This document shows positions 16,667-26,064 of a stretch of DNA of 64,000 nt, piece after piece. The translations under genes and the position numbers were made by a program. The notes beneath the pieces were generated by a model. It was not told the DNA's origin. It saw only the letters and a list, made by a program, of their open reading frames with translations, and searched no databases. Every line of letters starts with the position of its first letter. The stretch's first letter is position 1. Source of the stretch: Candidatus Aegiribacteria sp. MLS_C (GTDB taxonomy: Bacteria; Fermentibacterota; Fermentibacteria; Fermentibacterales; JCC-6); the NCBI GenBank assembly GCA_002030045.1, contig LQBI01000024.1:62001-126000 (forward strand), read 5' to 3'.

Positions 16667-17762
16667 CAGGCTCTACTGGCGAATAGTCCGCAGGGAAGGT
16701 CACTACGCCTGGATCGGATGGAGCCTCATGCCTCTGGGATGGCTCTACGGTCTTGCGGCCGGTCTCAGACGCAGATGGTACGAGCACGAAAGACGTCAGG
16801 TCAGACTTCCGGTGCCCGTCATGAGCGTCGGGAACATAGAGGTCGGCGGGACCGGCAAGACACCGGTCACCATCTGGCTGGCCAACAGGATCACCGGCAT
16901 GGGCTACAGCGTCGCCGTGGTAGCCAGGAACTTCGGCAGGAGGAGCAGTTCCTGCAGGGTTCGCCTCGACAGCGACGATGTCAGGAAGAACTTCACCGAC
17001 GAGGTGCTCCTGCTTGCCGAGAGTCTCCTGGGAAGGAGCAGTGTCTACGCCGGCAGATCCAAGACCGAGGCCGCTATCAGGGCCTGCAGGGGCGAGAAGC
17101 CGGACATCATCCTCGTTGACGATGGTTTCCAGCATCTGAGACTGCACCGGGACATAGAACTGCTTGTACTTGATTTCATGAGCCCCTTCGGACAGGGAGG
17201 CATGCTCCCCGCAGGTACTCTCAGGGAGTTCCCCTCCGTGATATCGAGGGCGGACCACATCTGGATCAACAGGATACCTTCCGGCATGTCCGCCGAATGG
17301 ATCAAGCGAAGGCTGGTGGACTACAACTGGAAAGCCCCGGTGCAGTTCAGCAGGGTCAAGCACACCGGTGTCAGGCTCGTGGGAGGCGGTTCCCTTGCAC
17401 ACCTTCCCAGCCGTACACTGTACGCCTTCTGCGGAATAGGAAAACCCGAGAGTTTCAGGAACTCGCTGGAGGAGGTGGGCATAAGGCTGGAGGGAATGGA
17501 GGTCTTCCCCGACCATCACGTCTACACGGAGGATGACGTGGTGCACCTGAGGAAATTGATGGGGGCGACGGGTGCATCCGGGCTGATAACAACCGCCAAG
17601 GACGCGGTCAAGCTTTACGGAATTCCGGATACCGGGGATATTATGGTCCAGACGATGAATCTGGATGTCAGGGGTGCCGTCGCGGAACTGCTCGAGGACG
17701 TAAGGAAGACCATTGACAGTTACCGGAAGGACAAGAGGGAAAACGGGGACAGGATTGACTGA
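16653..17762 (+). CDS. lpxK: Tetraacyldisaccharide 4'-kinase
   Basis: A 369-residue kinase that phosphorylates the 4' position of the lipid A disaccharide. It has an N-terminal membrane-associated helix (WIGWSLMPLGWLYGLAAGLR), the family 'PVPVMSVGNIEVGGTGKTP' stretch with the P-loop, 'ARNFGRRSS', 'TDEVLLLAESL', 'DIILVDDGFQHLRLHRDIEL' and 'GMLPAGTLREFPS'. C-terminal 'FPDHHVYTEDDV' and 'TTAKDAVKL' are also characteristic. The GGAGG is only about 3-4 nt from the ATG, inside the 3' end of the preceding fusion gene, which the start overlaps by 14 nt. Confidence 0.95.
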   Translation: MERPDRLYWRIVRREGHYAWIGWSLMPLGWLYGLAAGLRRRWYEHERRQVRLPVPVMSVGNIEVGGTGKTPVTIWLANRITGMGYSVAVVARNFGRRSSSCRVRLDSDDVRKNFTDEVLLLAESLLGRSSVYAGRSKTEAAIRACRGEKPDIILVDDGFQHLRLHRDIELLVLDFMSPFGQGGMLPAGTLREFPSVISRADHIWINRIPSGMSAEWIKRRLVDYNWKAPVQFSRVKHTGVRLVGGGSLAHLPSRTLYAFCGIGKPESFRNSLEEVGIRLEGMEVFPDHHVYTEDDVVHLRKLMGATGASGLITTAKDAVKLYGIPDTGDIMVQTMNLDVRGAVAELLEDVRKTIDSYRKDKRENGDRID

Positions 17763-19350
17763 CAAAGCTACAGAGACAGACGTACTCATACTCGGCGCCG
17801 GAATGGCGGGACTTACCTGTGCACTCTCGCTTCCCCGGGAACTTCGAATCCTTCTGGTAAGCAAGGTCCCCATGCCTACCGGAAGTACCTATCTCGCTCA
17901 GGGAGGACTTGCTGCTGTCGTTTCAGATGATGACAGCTTCGAACTCCATCTCAGGGATACCGTGGAAGCCGGAGGAGGTCTCGTGGACGAGAAAGTGGCC
18001 ATGGGTATCATCCGCACGGGACCCAGGCTCGTCCGGCAGCTCGCGGATTGGGGAGTTGAGCTGGAAGGTTCCAACGGAGGAGGGAAGAGCGGAATAGAAG
18101 GCGGACACTCGGTGAGGAGGGTCCTGCACCACAAGGACCGCACCGGCAGGCTTATAAGCGAGGTCCTGACCGAGCGCTGCATGGAGAGGGATAATATCAG
18201 AATCCTGCAGCCCGCCTTCGCAGTCAATCTGCTCACCGCATCCCGCGAAATGCCCGACCTCGTGGAAGGGGCTGTGGACAGGTGCATAGGAGCTCACATA
18301 CTGTATGAGGGCGAGATAGCCACCGTGCTGGCGGGAGAGACCGTAATAGCAACCGGAGGCGCCGGAAAGGTCTACAGGTATACATCCAACCAGGACTCGG
18401 CGACTGGAGACGGCATGGCCATGGCCTACAGGGCAGGTCTTCCCATCCGCAACATGGAATTCTACCAGTTCCATCCCACCTGCCTCTTCCACCCCGATAA
18501 ACGCAACTTCCTGATAACCGAGGCCCTGAGGGGAGAGGGAGCGCGTCTGCTGAACATAAGGGGCGAGAGGTTCATGGAAAGGTACGATCCGGAGAGAATG
18601 GAGCTGGCGCCGAGAGACATCGTTGCCAGGGCGATAGACTCTGAGATGAAGAGGCTTGGCGACGACCACGTCCTCCTTGATGCGACCCATCTGGGCAGAC
18701 GGAGACTGGAGGATTCCTTCCCGGAGGTGACGGAAGGTGTCCTCTCCGTCGGCATAGTCCCATGGGAGGTGCCGATACCCGTGGTACCCGCAGCGCATTA
18801 CTCCGTGGGGGGAATAGAGGCCGCCGTGGACGGGAGAACCGCGATGCACGGTCTCAGGGCCATAGGCGAGGCTTCCTGCACAGGTTTCCACGGAGCTAAC
18901 CGACTCGGCAGCAACAGTCTTCTGGAAGCGGGAGTCATGGGACTGAAGTGCGCCGATTCGATCCCCGGAACGGTGATGGATCCCTGCCAGTTCCGTGCCA
19001 GGGACTGGTCTTTCGGAAGGGCGGAACCCATAATGGAGAACGTCCTGGTCGACCACGCATGGGCTGCGATTCGAAGCGTGATGTGGGACTACGTAGGCAT
19101 TGTCAGATCGGACAGGAGGCTGCACAGGGCCCTGAGGATAATCGACGTTCTCTCTGACGAGGTGGAGGAGGACTACTGGTCGCTGCTGCCAGTCATAGGG
19201 CTCCTCGAGCTGCGCAATATCTGCACCGTAAGCCGGGCCATAGTGATGTCGGCCCTGAGAAGACGGGAGAGCAGGGGCCTCCACTACAGCCTCGACTGCC
19301 CGGAAACGCATCAGCCTCCAAGGGACACGGTGATAAAGCTTACGTTATGA
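17755..19350 (+). CDS. nadB: L-aspartate oxidase
   Basis: A flavoprotein of about 531 residues that oxidises L-aspartate to iminoaspartate in de novo NAD synthesis. 'DVLILGAGMAGLTCALSL' binds FAD. 'STYLAQGGLAAVVSDDDSFELH', 'GGHSVRRVLHHKDRTGRLI', 'YQFHPTCLFHP', 'LITEALRGEGARLLN', 'PAAHYSVGGIEA' and 'GFHGANRLGSNSLLEA' are typical of NadB rather than of fumarate reductase or SdhA. There is no ATG near the start; TTG 17755 overlaps the lpxK stop and gives the usual length. nadA and nadC are not in the window. Confidence 0.92.
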   Translation: MTDKATETDVLILGAGMAGLTCALSLPRELRILLVSKVPMPTGSTYLAQGGLAAVVSDDDSFELHLRDTVEAGGGLVDEKVAMGIIRTGPRLVRQLADWGVELEGSNGGGKSGIEGGHSVRRVLHHKDRTGRLISEVLTERCMERDNIRILQPAFAVNLLTASREMPDLVEGAVDRCIGAHILYEGEIATVLAGETVIATGGAGKVYRYTSNQDSATGDGMAMAYRAGLPIRNMEFYQFHPTCLFHPDKRNFLITEALRGEGARLLNIRGERFMERYDPERMELAPRDIVARAIDSEMKRLGDDHVLLDATHLGRRRLEDSFPEVTEGVLSVGIVPWEVPIPVVPAAHYSVGGIEAAVDGRTAMHGLRAIGEASCTGFHGANRLGSNSLLEAGVMGLKCADSIPGTVMDPCQFRARDWSFGRAEPIMENVLVDHAWAAIRSVMWDYVGIVRSDRRLHRALRIIDVLSDEVEEDYWSLLPVIGLLELRNICTVSRAIVMSALRRRESRGLHYSLDCPETHQPPRDTVIKLTL

Positions 19351-19865
19351 GATCCGCAGGAAGGACAATCCTCACTGTATTGGCGCTGATGCTCGCCGCC
19401 TCGTGCGGCCCGTCGCCCGTATACCGCGGCAGCGGAATAAGCTGCGCAGGGGGTAGATGGTCCGGTACCATGTCCTCCGGAGGCGGCCCCAGGACATCCA
19501 CGGACAACAGGATGATGGACGAGATAGAATCATGGATGGGCACACCTTACCAGTACGGCGGGGAGAGCCGGTCCGGGGTGGACTGTTCCGGCTTTACCCA
19601 GGCCGTATACCGGTCGGTCAGCATTGAGATACCGAGGACAGCCAGCCAGCAGGCGGAATATGCAAGGGAGGTTGACACAGGAGGTATCAGGTTCGGCGAC
19701 CTGGTCTTCTTCAACACGGAAGGTTCGGGTATTTCCCACGTGGGGATCTACATAGGCAACGGCTTCTTCGCCCATGCATCCTCCAGCAGGGGCGTGGTAA
19801 GGGAGTCCCTCTCAAAGGAGTACTACGCCAGCAGAATAGTATCGGTGGGGAGGTACCTCGAATGA
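19347..19865 (+). CDS. NlpC/P60 peptidase lipoprotein
   Basis: A 172-residue exported cysteine peptidase. The N terminus is a lipoprotein signal (VLALMLAASCGPS). After a short glycine/serine linker comes the NlpC/P60 domain: 'IESWMGTPYQYGGESRSGVDCSGFTQAVY' with the catalytic cysteine, 'FGDLVFFNTEGSGISHVGIYIG' with the catalytic histidine, and 'FFAHASSSRGV' with the third polar residue. It probably cuts the gamma-D-Glu-diamino acid bond of peptidoglycan stem peptides. The start overlaps the nadB stop by 4 nt. Confidence 0.9.
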   Translation: MRSAGRTILTVLALMLAASCGPSPVYRGSGISCAGGRWSGTMSSGGGPRTSTDNRMMDEIESWMGTPYQYGGESRSGVDCSGFTQAVYRSVSIEIPRTASQQAEYAREVDTGGIRFGDLVFFNTEGSGISHVGIYIGNGFFAHASSSRGVVRESLSKEYYASRIVSVGRYLE

Positions 19866-20296
19866 CCCTGGCGATCATGCTCGTACTGTTACGTTCCCTT
19901 TTGCCGCAGGGTTTCGTTCCCGTTTCCGGCTTCGAGGAACTGGAGGCTGCCGCGACGCCTGCAAGGTTCGGGCTGCTGCTGGTCACCGGGGAGGATTCGG
20001 TATCATGCGCAGCCGTTGCCGAAGAAATACTGGAGGCCCTTGAAGAGCTTCCCGAAAATGCGGTCACAGACCTCTTCGCCATCTCACCCGGTATGGGCGG
20101 CTATCCTGATATCGAGGCTCTGTGCACAGATTACCCGGAATTACCCTCGGTCATGGTGCTCGTGGGGCACTGCGGTTACATTCAGCTGGATACTTCGATG
20201 CTTTCGGCCGAGATACAGGATGCCTGGTTCAACTGGGGCGACCCGGAGTCGAGGATGACCGGGATCTGCAACTTCTGCAGGAGGTGCAATCCGTGA
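19862..20296 (+). CDS. Hypothetical exported cysteine-containing protein
   Basis: A 144-residue protein of unrecognised family. The N terminus is hydrophobic (TLAIMLVLLRSLLP) and may be a signal or anchor. A middle region alternates beta and alpha segments (ARFGLLLVTGEDSVSCAAVAEEIL, then LPSVMVLVGHCGYIQLD), which is compatible with a thioredoxin-like fold. The C terminus ends in a cysteine cluster, 'GICNFCRRCNP', that could bind metal or take part in redox. The ATG overlaps the NlpC/P60 stop, and the stop overlaps the GTG of the methyltransferase, so it is translated in a coupled chain. Confidence 0.6.
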   Translation: MTLAIMLVLLRSLLPQGFVPVSGFEELEAAATPARFGLLLVTGEDSVSCAAVAEEILEALEELPENAVTDLFAISPGMGGYPDIEALCTDYPELPSVMVLVGHCGYIQLDTSMLSAEIQDAWFNWGDPESRMTGICNFCRRCNP

Positions 20297-21087
20297 CGGG
20301 CAATGACAGGATGATGGACTGGTTCCTCAGGGACGATTTCTGGGAGCTGACCTATCCTTTCATGTTCCCTTCCTCAAGAGTGGAGAAAGCCGAAGCCGAC
20401 TCAGATGCACTGCTCCGTCTCACGAGTACGGAAAGCGGCAGCAGTGTCCTCGACCTCTGCTGCGGTCCCGGGAGGTTCTCCGTACCCCTGGCCAGGAGGG
20501 GTCTCATGGTGACAGGGATCGATACTAGCGGTTTTCTTCTGGATATCGCGAGGAACAGGGTCAGGGCGGAGGACCTGGACGTTGAACTGCTCAACCTGGA
20601 CATGAGGGAAAAGGTCCGGCCCGGAGGTTTCGACCTTGTCGTGAACATGTTCACCTCCTTCGGGTACTTCGAGGACTGTGACGAGAACATGAAGGTACTG
20701 GTGAACGCCAGGGAATCGCTGAGACCGGGAGGGAGGATGCTCCTTGAGACCATGGGCAAGGAGACCCTGGCCTCCATCTTCCTTCCGGCCACCTGCGACC
20801 AGACCGAGGAGGGACATCTCCTTGTGCAGAGGCACGGCATCTCCGATGACTGGACCAGGATAGAGAACGACTGGATACTCATTCACGGCGACAGGCTACT
20901 GGGAAGATGGAGCTTCTCCCACTGGATCTACAGCGGAGCTGAACTGAGGGACATGATGCTCGATGCCGGGTTCTCGGAAGTAAGGCTCTTCGGCGACCTT
21001 GACGGTTCTCCATACGGTCCCGATTCCTCCAGGCTTGTGGTCATGGCTCTCAACGGAAGTGATGTCCGATGTCCAGGGAGACAGTGA
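20293..21087 (+). CDS. Class I SAM-dependent methyltransferase
   Basis: A 264-residue methyltransferase. 'SVLDLCCGPGRFSVPLARRG' is the SAM-binding motif I, 'VTGIDTSGFLLDIAR' contains the motif II acidic residue, and 'FDLVVNMFTSFGYFEDCDEN' is the post-motif region. I chose the GTG at 20293 because a GGAGGT (20280-20285) lies 7 nt upstream and it overlaps the previous stop in GTGA; the frame is open for a further 57 codons upstream, but those overlap the preceding gene. The substrate is unknown. Confidence 0.85.
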   Translation: MTGNDRMMDWFLRDDFWELTYPFMFPSSRVEKAEADSDALLRLTSTESGSSVLDLCCGPGRFSVPLARRGLMVTGIDTSGFLLDIARNRVRAEDLDVELLNLDMREKVRPGGFDLVVNMFTSFGYFEDCDENMKVLVNARESLRPGGRMLLETMGKETLASIFLPATCDQTEEGHLLVQRHGISDDWTRIENDWILIHGDRLLGRWSFSHWIYSGAELRDMMLDAGFSEVRLFGDLDGSPYGPDSSRLVVMALNGSDVRCPGRQ

Positions 21088-21731
21088 CCCTGTGGCCGGA
21101 ACTCAGGGAGTACATGCTCTCGGTCTCCCTTCGGGAGGTCCCTGTACTGAGGGAACTGCGCGAGGAGACTTCCGGCATTATAGGGTCCAACATGCAGGTA
21201 TCCCCGGAACAGGGGCAGCTGCTTCATTTCCTGGTCAGGCTCATCGGAGGCAGGAGAACACTTGAGGTAGGCACCTTTACGGGATACAGCGCACTCTGGA
21301 CAGCGCTCGCCCTTCCGGAGGACGGCAGCCTGACCGCCTGCGACGTGAGCAGCGAGTGGACCGGGGTCGCGGAGAGGTACTGGCGTAAGGCAGGGGTGAA
21401 CGACAGGATGAGGCTCATACTGGGTCCGGCTTCGAACACGCTTTCAGCCCTTCTGGAGTCTGGAGAGACCGGAAGCTTCGATTTCGCGTTCATCGACGCA
21501 GACAAGGAGAACTACGGCGACTACTACGAGAAATGCCTGCTGCTGCTCAGGCAGGGAGGGCTGATGGCCCTGGACAACGTTTTCCGTCACGGAAAGGTTA
21601 TCGACATGGACGCCCACGACCCCGGCACGGTTGCGATGAGGGAACTCAATGCTCGTATCGCTGCTGATGAGAGGGTGGACCTTTCGATGATCCCCTTGGG
21701 GGACGGGCTCACACTTGTTCGAAGGAGATGA
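21069..21731 (+). CDS. Class I O-methyltransferase (family 3, CCoAOMT-like)
   Basis: A 220-residue enzyme of the metal-dependent catechol/caffeoyl-CoA O-methyltransferase family. 'QGQLLHFLVRLIGGRRTLEVGTFTGYSALWTALAL' contains the SAM motif, 'GSFDFAFIDADKENYGDYYEKCL' has the metal-binding aspartates, and 'GGLMALDNVFRHGKV' follows. Bacterial relatives act on small phenolics or on RNA, so the substrate stays open. It overlaps the preceding methyltransferase gene by 19 nt and the following gene by ATGA. Confidence 0.88.
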   Translation: MSRETVTLWPELREYMLSVSLREVPVLRELREETSGIIGSNMQVSPEQGQLLHFLVRLIGGRRTLEVGTFTGYSALWTALALPEDGSLTACDVSSEWTGVAERYWRKAGVNDRMRLILGPASNTLSALLESGETGSFDFAFIDADKENYGDYYEKCLLLLRQGGLMALDNVFRHGKVIDMDAHDPGTVAMRELNARIAADERVDLSMIPLGDGLTLVRRR

Positions 21732-22081
21732 CACGCCTCATGAGAGCACATTCCGTACCTTTACTGTTGGCCGTCGTCGCAGTTGCTGTAATGGGATCCT
21801 CCTGCGCGGTCAACAGGGTGATATACAACGAGTCCACAACGGAAGAGGGACTCCTGGCCAGGGTGGTAGTGCTGAAAACCGGCGAGATGATGGAGCTCGT
21901 GATCACCATGCAGGAGACCGGAGGCCCCATAAGGGAGAGGGTCTTCAGGGTGAACTGGATGCCGGACCATTACGAGATCAGCGATTACAACGATGATTCC
22001 AGGCCCGATTTCCGTATAGTGAGCACCGCAGGGGAGACCCACTACTTCTACAGCACCGCCCAGGGCTTCGTGGACATCTGA
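21728..22081 (+). CDS. Small hypothetical lipoprotein
   Basis: A 117-residue protein with a signal peptide and lipobox-like end (VVAVAVMGSSCAVN). The mature part is short and beta-rich, with 'ESTTEEGLLARVVVLKTGEMMELVITMQ' and an acidic 'DYNDDSRPDFRI' stretch. I do not recognise the family. The first ATG overlaps the previous stop; an ATG at 21740 would give a tighter signal peptide. Confidence 0.6.
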   Translation: MTRLMRAHSVPLLLAVVAVAVMGSSCAVNRVIYNESTTEEGLLARVVVLKTGEMMELVITMQETGGPIRERVFRVNWMPDHYEISDYNDDSRPDFRIVSTAGETHYFYSTAQGFVDI

Positions 22082-22089
22082 ATCCATTC

Positions 22090-22644
22090 ATGTCCAGCGG
22101 CATAGATATCATCGAATGCGACATCACACGCCTGGAATGCGGGGCAATCGTGAACGCCGCCAACAGGACCCTTCTCGGAGGCGGAGGCGTGGACGGTGCC
22201 ATACACAGGACTTCTGGACCGGGACTGCTGGAGTACTGCAGGAGACTTCCGGAGATCGAGCCCGGCGTAAGGTGCAGGACCGGCGACGCTGTTATAACGC
22301 CGGCTTTCAGTCTCCCCTGTGAATTTGTAATACACACGGTAGGTCCGATATGGCGGGGCGGTTACAGCAGTGAAGAGGAGCTTCTTGCCAGATGCTATTC
22401 CAGCAGTCTCGCCCTTGCCGTGGAGAAAGGAGTCACCTCCATCGCCTTCCCGGCCATAAGCTGCGGCGCGTACGGCTTCCCGGCCGACAGGGCCGCGGAA
22501 ATAGCCGTGGGGACGTGCATGATGCTGCAGGAGCGTAGAATGTCGCCGGAGAGGATTGTTCTCGTCGCCTATGACAGCTGGATGGAGGGACATCTGGACA
22601 GGGCCCTGAGAGAACGCATGAACCGTTCACTCGGACCGTCGTGA
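22090..22644 (+). CDS. Macro-domain ADP-ribose hydrolase
   Basis: A 184-residue single macro domain. 'IECDITRLECGAIVNAANRTLLGGGGVDGAIHRTSGPGLLEYC' holds the invariant asparagine and glycine-rich loop, 'GDAVITPAFSLPCEFVIHTVGP' the conserved core, and 'SIAFPAISCGAYGFP' the second ligand loop. Members such as YmdB deacetylate O-acetyl-ADP-ribose or remove ADP-ribose from proteins. It is the last gene of the long plus-strand run starting at ddl. Confidence 0.92.
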   Translation: MSSGIDIIECDITRLECGAIVNAANRTLLGGGGVDGAIHRTSGPGLLEYCRRLPEIEPGVRCRTGDAVITPAFSLPCEFVIHTVGPIWRGGYSSEEELLARCYSSSLALAVEKGVTSIAFPAISCGAYGFPADRAAEIAVGTCMMLQERRMSPERIVLVAYDSWMEGHLDRALRERMNRSLGPS

Positions 22645-22768
22645 AAGCTGCCTCTTTCGCTTCCGCCTCGCATGTCTGACGATATGCTGCATAAATCAAG
22701 GGCAACATGCCACGGTTTCCTCGAAGTGTCGCTGCACGACTTCGCGGGGGAACGTGGCCCGGGATACT

Positions 22769-25003
22769 CTACCTGGCAAGCACCAGCCTGGCGGAGGCCT
22801 GCAGCTGACCGGCCGTAAGCCTGATCAGGTACACCCCGCTGGGAGCCGATGGACCTGATGCGGTCCGCCCGTCCCAATGGACATGGTGAACCCCTGCTCC
22901 CAGCCATCCCGAGGCCGGTACAGCCACCAGCCTTCCTGCCATGTCGAAGACCTCCAGGCGTGCGGTGACGGCCTCGGGAAGCTCGAAGAATGCTGTCGTG
23001 CTCTCCCTGGCGGGATTTGGCGTCAGGCTGAGGTCGAACACGGGCATCGGAGCGACCCCGCCCCCGGGGATACCCACGGAGAGGCTCAGACGGTAGCCGG
23101 CGCTTCCCCGGGTGCCAGCGTGCAGGTACTGGCTGGAGGCCAGCGCGAGGCATTCCACGCAGGTGTTTTCAAGACCGTCGTTGAGAGGGATCCAGTTGGT
23201 GCCGCCGTCGGTGGATGTGTAGACCCCCATGGATTCGGTCCCCAGGTAGAGCAGCGAGGAGGCGAGGGGATCCGCGACGATGCAGTGGACCCCTGCAATG
23301 GAGGCTGACACCTTCGTGAAACTGTCTCCACCGTTGGTGGACCTGTAGATGCCCTGAGGGGTACCGGCGTAGACCGTACCCGAGGCATCGGCCCTTACCG
23401 CCAGTGCGTAGATGTAGCCGGAGATGCCGCTGGCGGACATCTTCGTCCAGGTCGTGCCGCCATCGGTCGTCCTGTAGAGTGCGGGGGAACTGAGTTCCCG
23501 TCCCCCGGCATAGACCGTGGATGTGGCCGAGGGGGCTACTGAAAGGGCGAACAGCCGGCTGTCGCTCGTTGCGAGGGTGTCTCGCTCCCACGGTGGCCCC
23601 GAGGTCGTGGTCCTGGAAACGCATGCCAGCTGGACGGGACCTGAGGATACCGAGCCTGCGGTCCAGCAGGTACCCGAGCTGGAAGGATCGGCGCACACCG
23701 CACCCGCCGAGGCGTAGTGCTGATCGACGCTGGTCCAGGATACTCCACCGTCGGTCGAGCGGTAGAGCCTGGGAGAGGAGTAGAGAGCTGACGTCAGAGC
23801 GAAAACCAACACGTCCGTGTCGGAATCCACTGCCAGGGCGCAGACCTCTCCCGCAAAGAACGGTGAGGTGGTGGCGGTCCAGTTTGCCCCGCCGTCAGTG
23901 GATTTCCAGACGCCCATGCCGTTCAGCGCCTGGTAGACGGTCTGGGGATGCGAGGGGGAGAGGGCCATGGCCCGGGAATGGCCTATGAGGAGGCCGTTGT
24001 TTGAGGGAGTCCAGTTCACACCCGCGTCGGTGCTTCGGAAGAAACCGGCGCTGCTCGTGGTGTAGACCGTGTTCTGGTCGCTGCAGCTCGGCACTGCATT
24101 GAGGAACGTCCACCCGGAGAGGCCGCTGGAGCTGGAGGTCCATGTCTGCCCTGAGTCTGTGCTGCGATGGACCGACAGGTCACTGGACGCGAAGGCGTAG
24201 CTGCTGCCGGCAGGCGAGAAGCTCACGTCGTAGTAGATGTGGCCGCTGCTGCCGCCGGGGATGCTCCAGTTAGCACCGAGATCGTCTGTACGGAGCAATC
24301 CGTTGTAGGTGCCGACCAGAATGGTCTCGGTATCCCCCGGCATTCCGTCTATGGAGGTGGGGCTCCAGGCGGAGCTGGGGGAGATGTTGTAACCCGTCAG
24401 CCAGGAGCCGGCGAATACGGTGCACTTGTCCGTCAGGTCGGGAGCGTACATGCACTGGTAGTTGAAACCGGGATCTGTCCTGGAGAAAGCGACCCCGTAC
24501 CCGTAGAACTGGGACATGGAAGCCAGGAACGGCTGGTCCGTCCAGGTAGCCCCTCCGTCCTCGGACCAGTAGAACATGACGTCATGCCAGTTGCCTGTGA
24601 GGGTGTCTCCGATGGCGATCACACGGGATGGCATCAGGACGTTGCTGGCGATGTCACGGATCACGCAGGAGGGACAGGCGGTGGTCGTCCAGGACGCACC
24701 TCCGTCGGTGGACCTCCAGATGTTCGCTGCCCCTGCTGCGAAGACATTGCCGTTAGAAGAGACATCAATACAGTTCACGATGCCGTTTATTGTCGAGGCC
24801 CGGTTCCAGTTGAGACCTCCGTCGGTGGTCTTCATCACGTCCACGGGGTCGTTGCTGCTGATCAGGTAGAGCACCATGGGGGATGACGGCGACTGGGCAA
24901 GGTCCAGCACCGGTCCTCCAGCGGGGCCCGTGTTCACCCATTCTGCAGCGACGGGCTGTACCAGGAGCAGCAGCTGCAGCACTGCGATCGCTGATCGACC
25001 CAT
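22769..25003 (-). CDS. Secreted BNR/YCF48-type beta-propeller with T9SS-like C-terminal domain
   Basis: A 744-residue exported protein. The signal peptide is 'VLQLLLLVQPVAAEW'. At least ten repeats of the sialidase/Asp-box type follow ('STDGGASWTTT', 'STDSGQTWTSS', 'STDAGVNWTPS', 'TTDGGTTWTKM'), forming one or two propellers. The last 90 residues ('FDLSLTPNPARESTTAFFEL', 'LEVFDMAGRLV', 'SGVYLIRLTAG') match FlgD-Ig/type IX secretion C-terminal domains. It is thus predicted to be secreted to the cell surface. No catalytic sialidase residues can be assigned. ATG 25003 follows GGAGG at a 6-7-nt spacing. A PorV/PorQ-like protein is encoded at 29.4 kb. Confidence 0.85.
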   Translation of the reverse strand: MGRSAIAVLQLLLLVQPVAAEWVNTGPAGGPVLDLAQSPSSPMVLYLISSNDPVDVMKTTDGGLNWNRASTINGIVNCIDVSSNGNVFAAGAANIWRSTDGGASWTTTACPSCVIRDIASNVLMPSRVIAIGDTLTGNWHDVMFYWSEDGGATWTDQPFLASMSQFYGYGVAFSRTDPGFNYQCMYAPDLTDKCTVFAGSWLTGYNISPSSAWSPTSIDGMPGDTETILVGTYNGLLRTDDLGANWSIPGGSSGHIYYDVSFSPAGSSYAFASSDLSVHRSTDSGQTWTSSSSGLSGWTFLNAVPSCSDQNTVYTTSSAGFFRSTDAGVNWTPSNNGLLIGHSRAMALSPSHPQTVYQALNGMGVWKSTDGGANWTATTSPFFAGEVCALAVDSDTDVLVFALTSALYSSPRLYRSTDGGVSWTSVDQHYASAGAVCADPSSSGTCWTAGSVSSGPVQLACVSRTTTSGPPWERDTLATSDSRLFALSVAPSATSTVYAGGRELSSPALYRTTDGGTTWTKMSASGISGYIYALAVRADASGTVYAGTPQGIYRSTNGGDSFTKVSASIAGVHCIVADPLASSLLYLGTESMGVYTSTDGGTNWIPLNDGLENTCVECLALASSQYLHAGTRGSAGYRLSLSVGIPGGGVAPMPVFDLSLTPNPARESTTAFFELPEAVTARLEVFDMAGRLVAVPASGWLGAGVHHVHWDGRTASGPSAPSGVYLIRLTAGQLQASARLVLAR

Positions 25004-25302
25004 GGACGACCTCCATCATCACTGTGTCAGCAGAAGGAGACTGGATCGCATGGATTCCATGGCTCCGGTGAATCCTACATGACACGAAGTCCGTTTACAC
25101 ATCACTTTCTCAGGGCTTAGTTTAAATATCCGATAGTGATCGACAGGTCAAGAAGGTACGGTCCCGGGATCGCTTCTGAGACTGTGACCCGCTGATATGC
25201 CTGAATTGACAGGTCTTCAGACCCGATACTCCTGTTTATTCATATAATTCATGATAGCCTGTTGAAAACAGTTGAAATAGTTTATCCTGAGCACCTTACC
25301 TT
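25004..25302. other. 299-bp intergenic stretch
   Basis: The gap between two minus-strand genes is more AT-rich than its surroundings. It must hold the promoter and ribosome-binding site of the propeller gene (GGAGG complement at 25010-25014). Small inverted repeats occur at 25210-25222 (GGTCT/AGACC) and 25259-25271 (CTGTT/AACAG), neither followed by a U-run. No coding frame, tRNA or convincing terminator was seen. Confidence 0.5.
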
Positions 25303-26064
25303 TCAGCGCCTGGAGGAGCGCTGCTCCTGCAGGATGGCGTACTCGGCGGCCATCAGCCGGATTGCGGCGTCGGCCTCGGGGCTGGCCAGGATCTCGCGCC
25401 AGATGCCGGAAGCCTGGTAGTAGTGTCCCGTCACGGTGTATATGAGCGCCGCCGCCGCAAGCGCTTCGAAAGGCGGATCCTCGTCCATGAGGCATATCTC
25501 CAGCTGCCTGAGCGCAGCGTCGGTGTCGCCATTGTTCCAGGCTATCTCCGACTGGATGAGCGCTGCTTCGTACTTGTGGGCCACCGGGCGCAGCATCTCG
25601 ATGACTTCCCCGGGGCCGTCCTGGCTGAGCATTATCAGGGCCAGGTCGTATGCGGGTATCGACCATGTGGAGTCGGTTTCCATGGCCTGCCGTAGGAGGG
25701 TCCTTACAGCCGATGTATCCTCCTCAGCCAGGGCTTCGGTGGCCTCCCGCACCAGCCTGGCGGCATCCAGGCGTCTCTCGAGAGCTTCCGAGAGGTCCTG
25801 GTGGATGGGAAGGACTATCTCGTCCCCCGGCAAGGGTACCTGGTCCGGAGCGCGGCCTGACTGCAGGGCCAGGACCTGGGCGCCTCCATCTATGTCCAGC
25901 GCCCAGGCGAGGAACGCCCATCCGTCACCCTCGCGCCATGTGTAGGTGCACCTCTCGGGACCGGAATAGACGGTTCCCGCAGTGATCACCACCGTCCTCT
26001 CACTTCCGCAGGAAAGGAGAAGCGGCAGCAGTCCGGCAACGATGAGGTTCCTGCAGGATCTCAC
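25303..26064 (-). CDS. TPR-containing lipoprotein
   Basis: A 253-residue lipoprotein ('VAGLLPLLLSCGSE' with the lipobox cysteine at about 19). Residues 25-85 form a small domain that includes a LysM-like ending ('PLPGDEIVLPI'). The C-terminal two thirds is helical, with TPR-like repeats ('PAYDLALIMLSQDGPGEVIEML', 'AALIQSEIAWNNGDTDAALRQL', 'AAALIYTVTGHYYQASGIWREIL'). It probably scaffolds envelope proteins. The start overlaps the dusB stop by ATGA, so it is translated from the same message. Confidence 0.7.
   Translation of the reverse strand: MRSCRNLIVAGLLPLLLSCGSERTVVITAGTVYSGPERCTYTWREGDGWAFLAWALDIDGGAQVLALQSGRAPDQVPLPGDEIVLPIHQDLSEALERRLDAARLVREATEALAEEDTSAVRTLLRQAMETDSTWSIPAYDLALIMLSQDGPGEVIEMLRPVAHKYEAALIQSEIAWNNGDTDAALRQLEICLMDEDPPFEALAAAALIYTVTGHYYQASGIWREILASPEADAAIRLMAAEYAILQEQRSSRR

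Noticed and set aside
16614-17873. 419-codon minus-strand frame opposite lpxK
   Set aside because: lpxK is unambiguous on the plus strand; the antisense product is low-complexity and spans gene borders.
17923-19311. Long minus-strand frame (462 codons) opposite nadB
   Set aside because: It mirrors a clear nadB gene, has no family motif and is the usual antisense frame of high-GC coding DNA.
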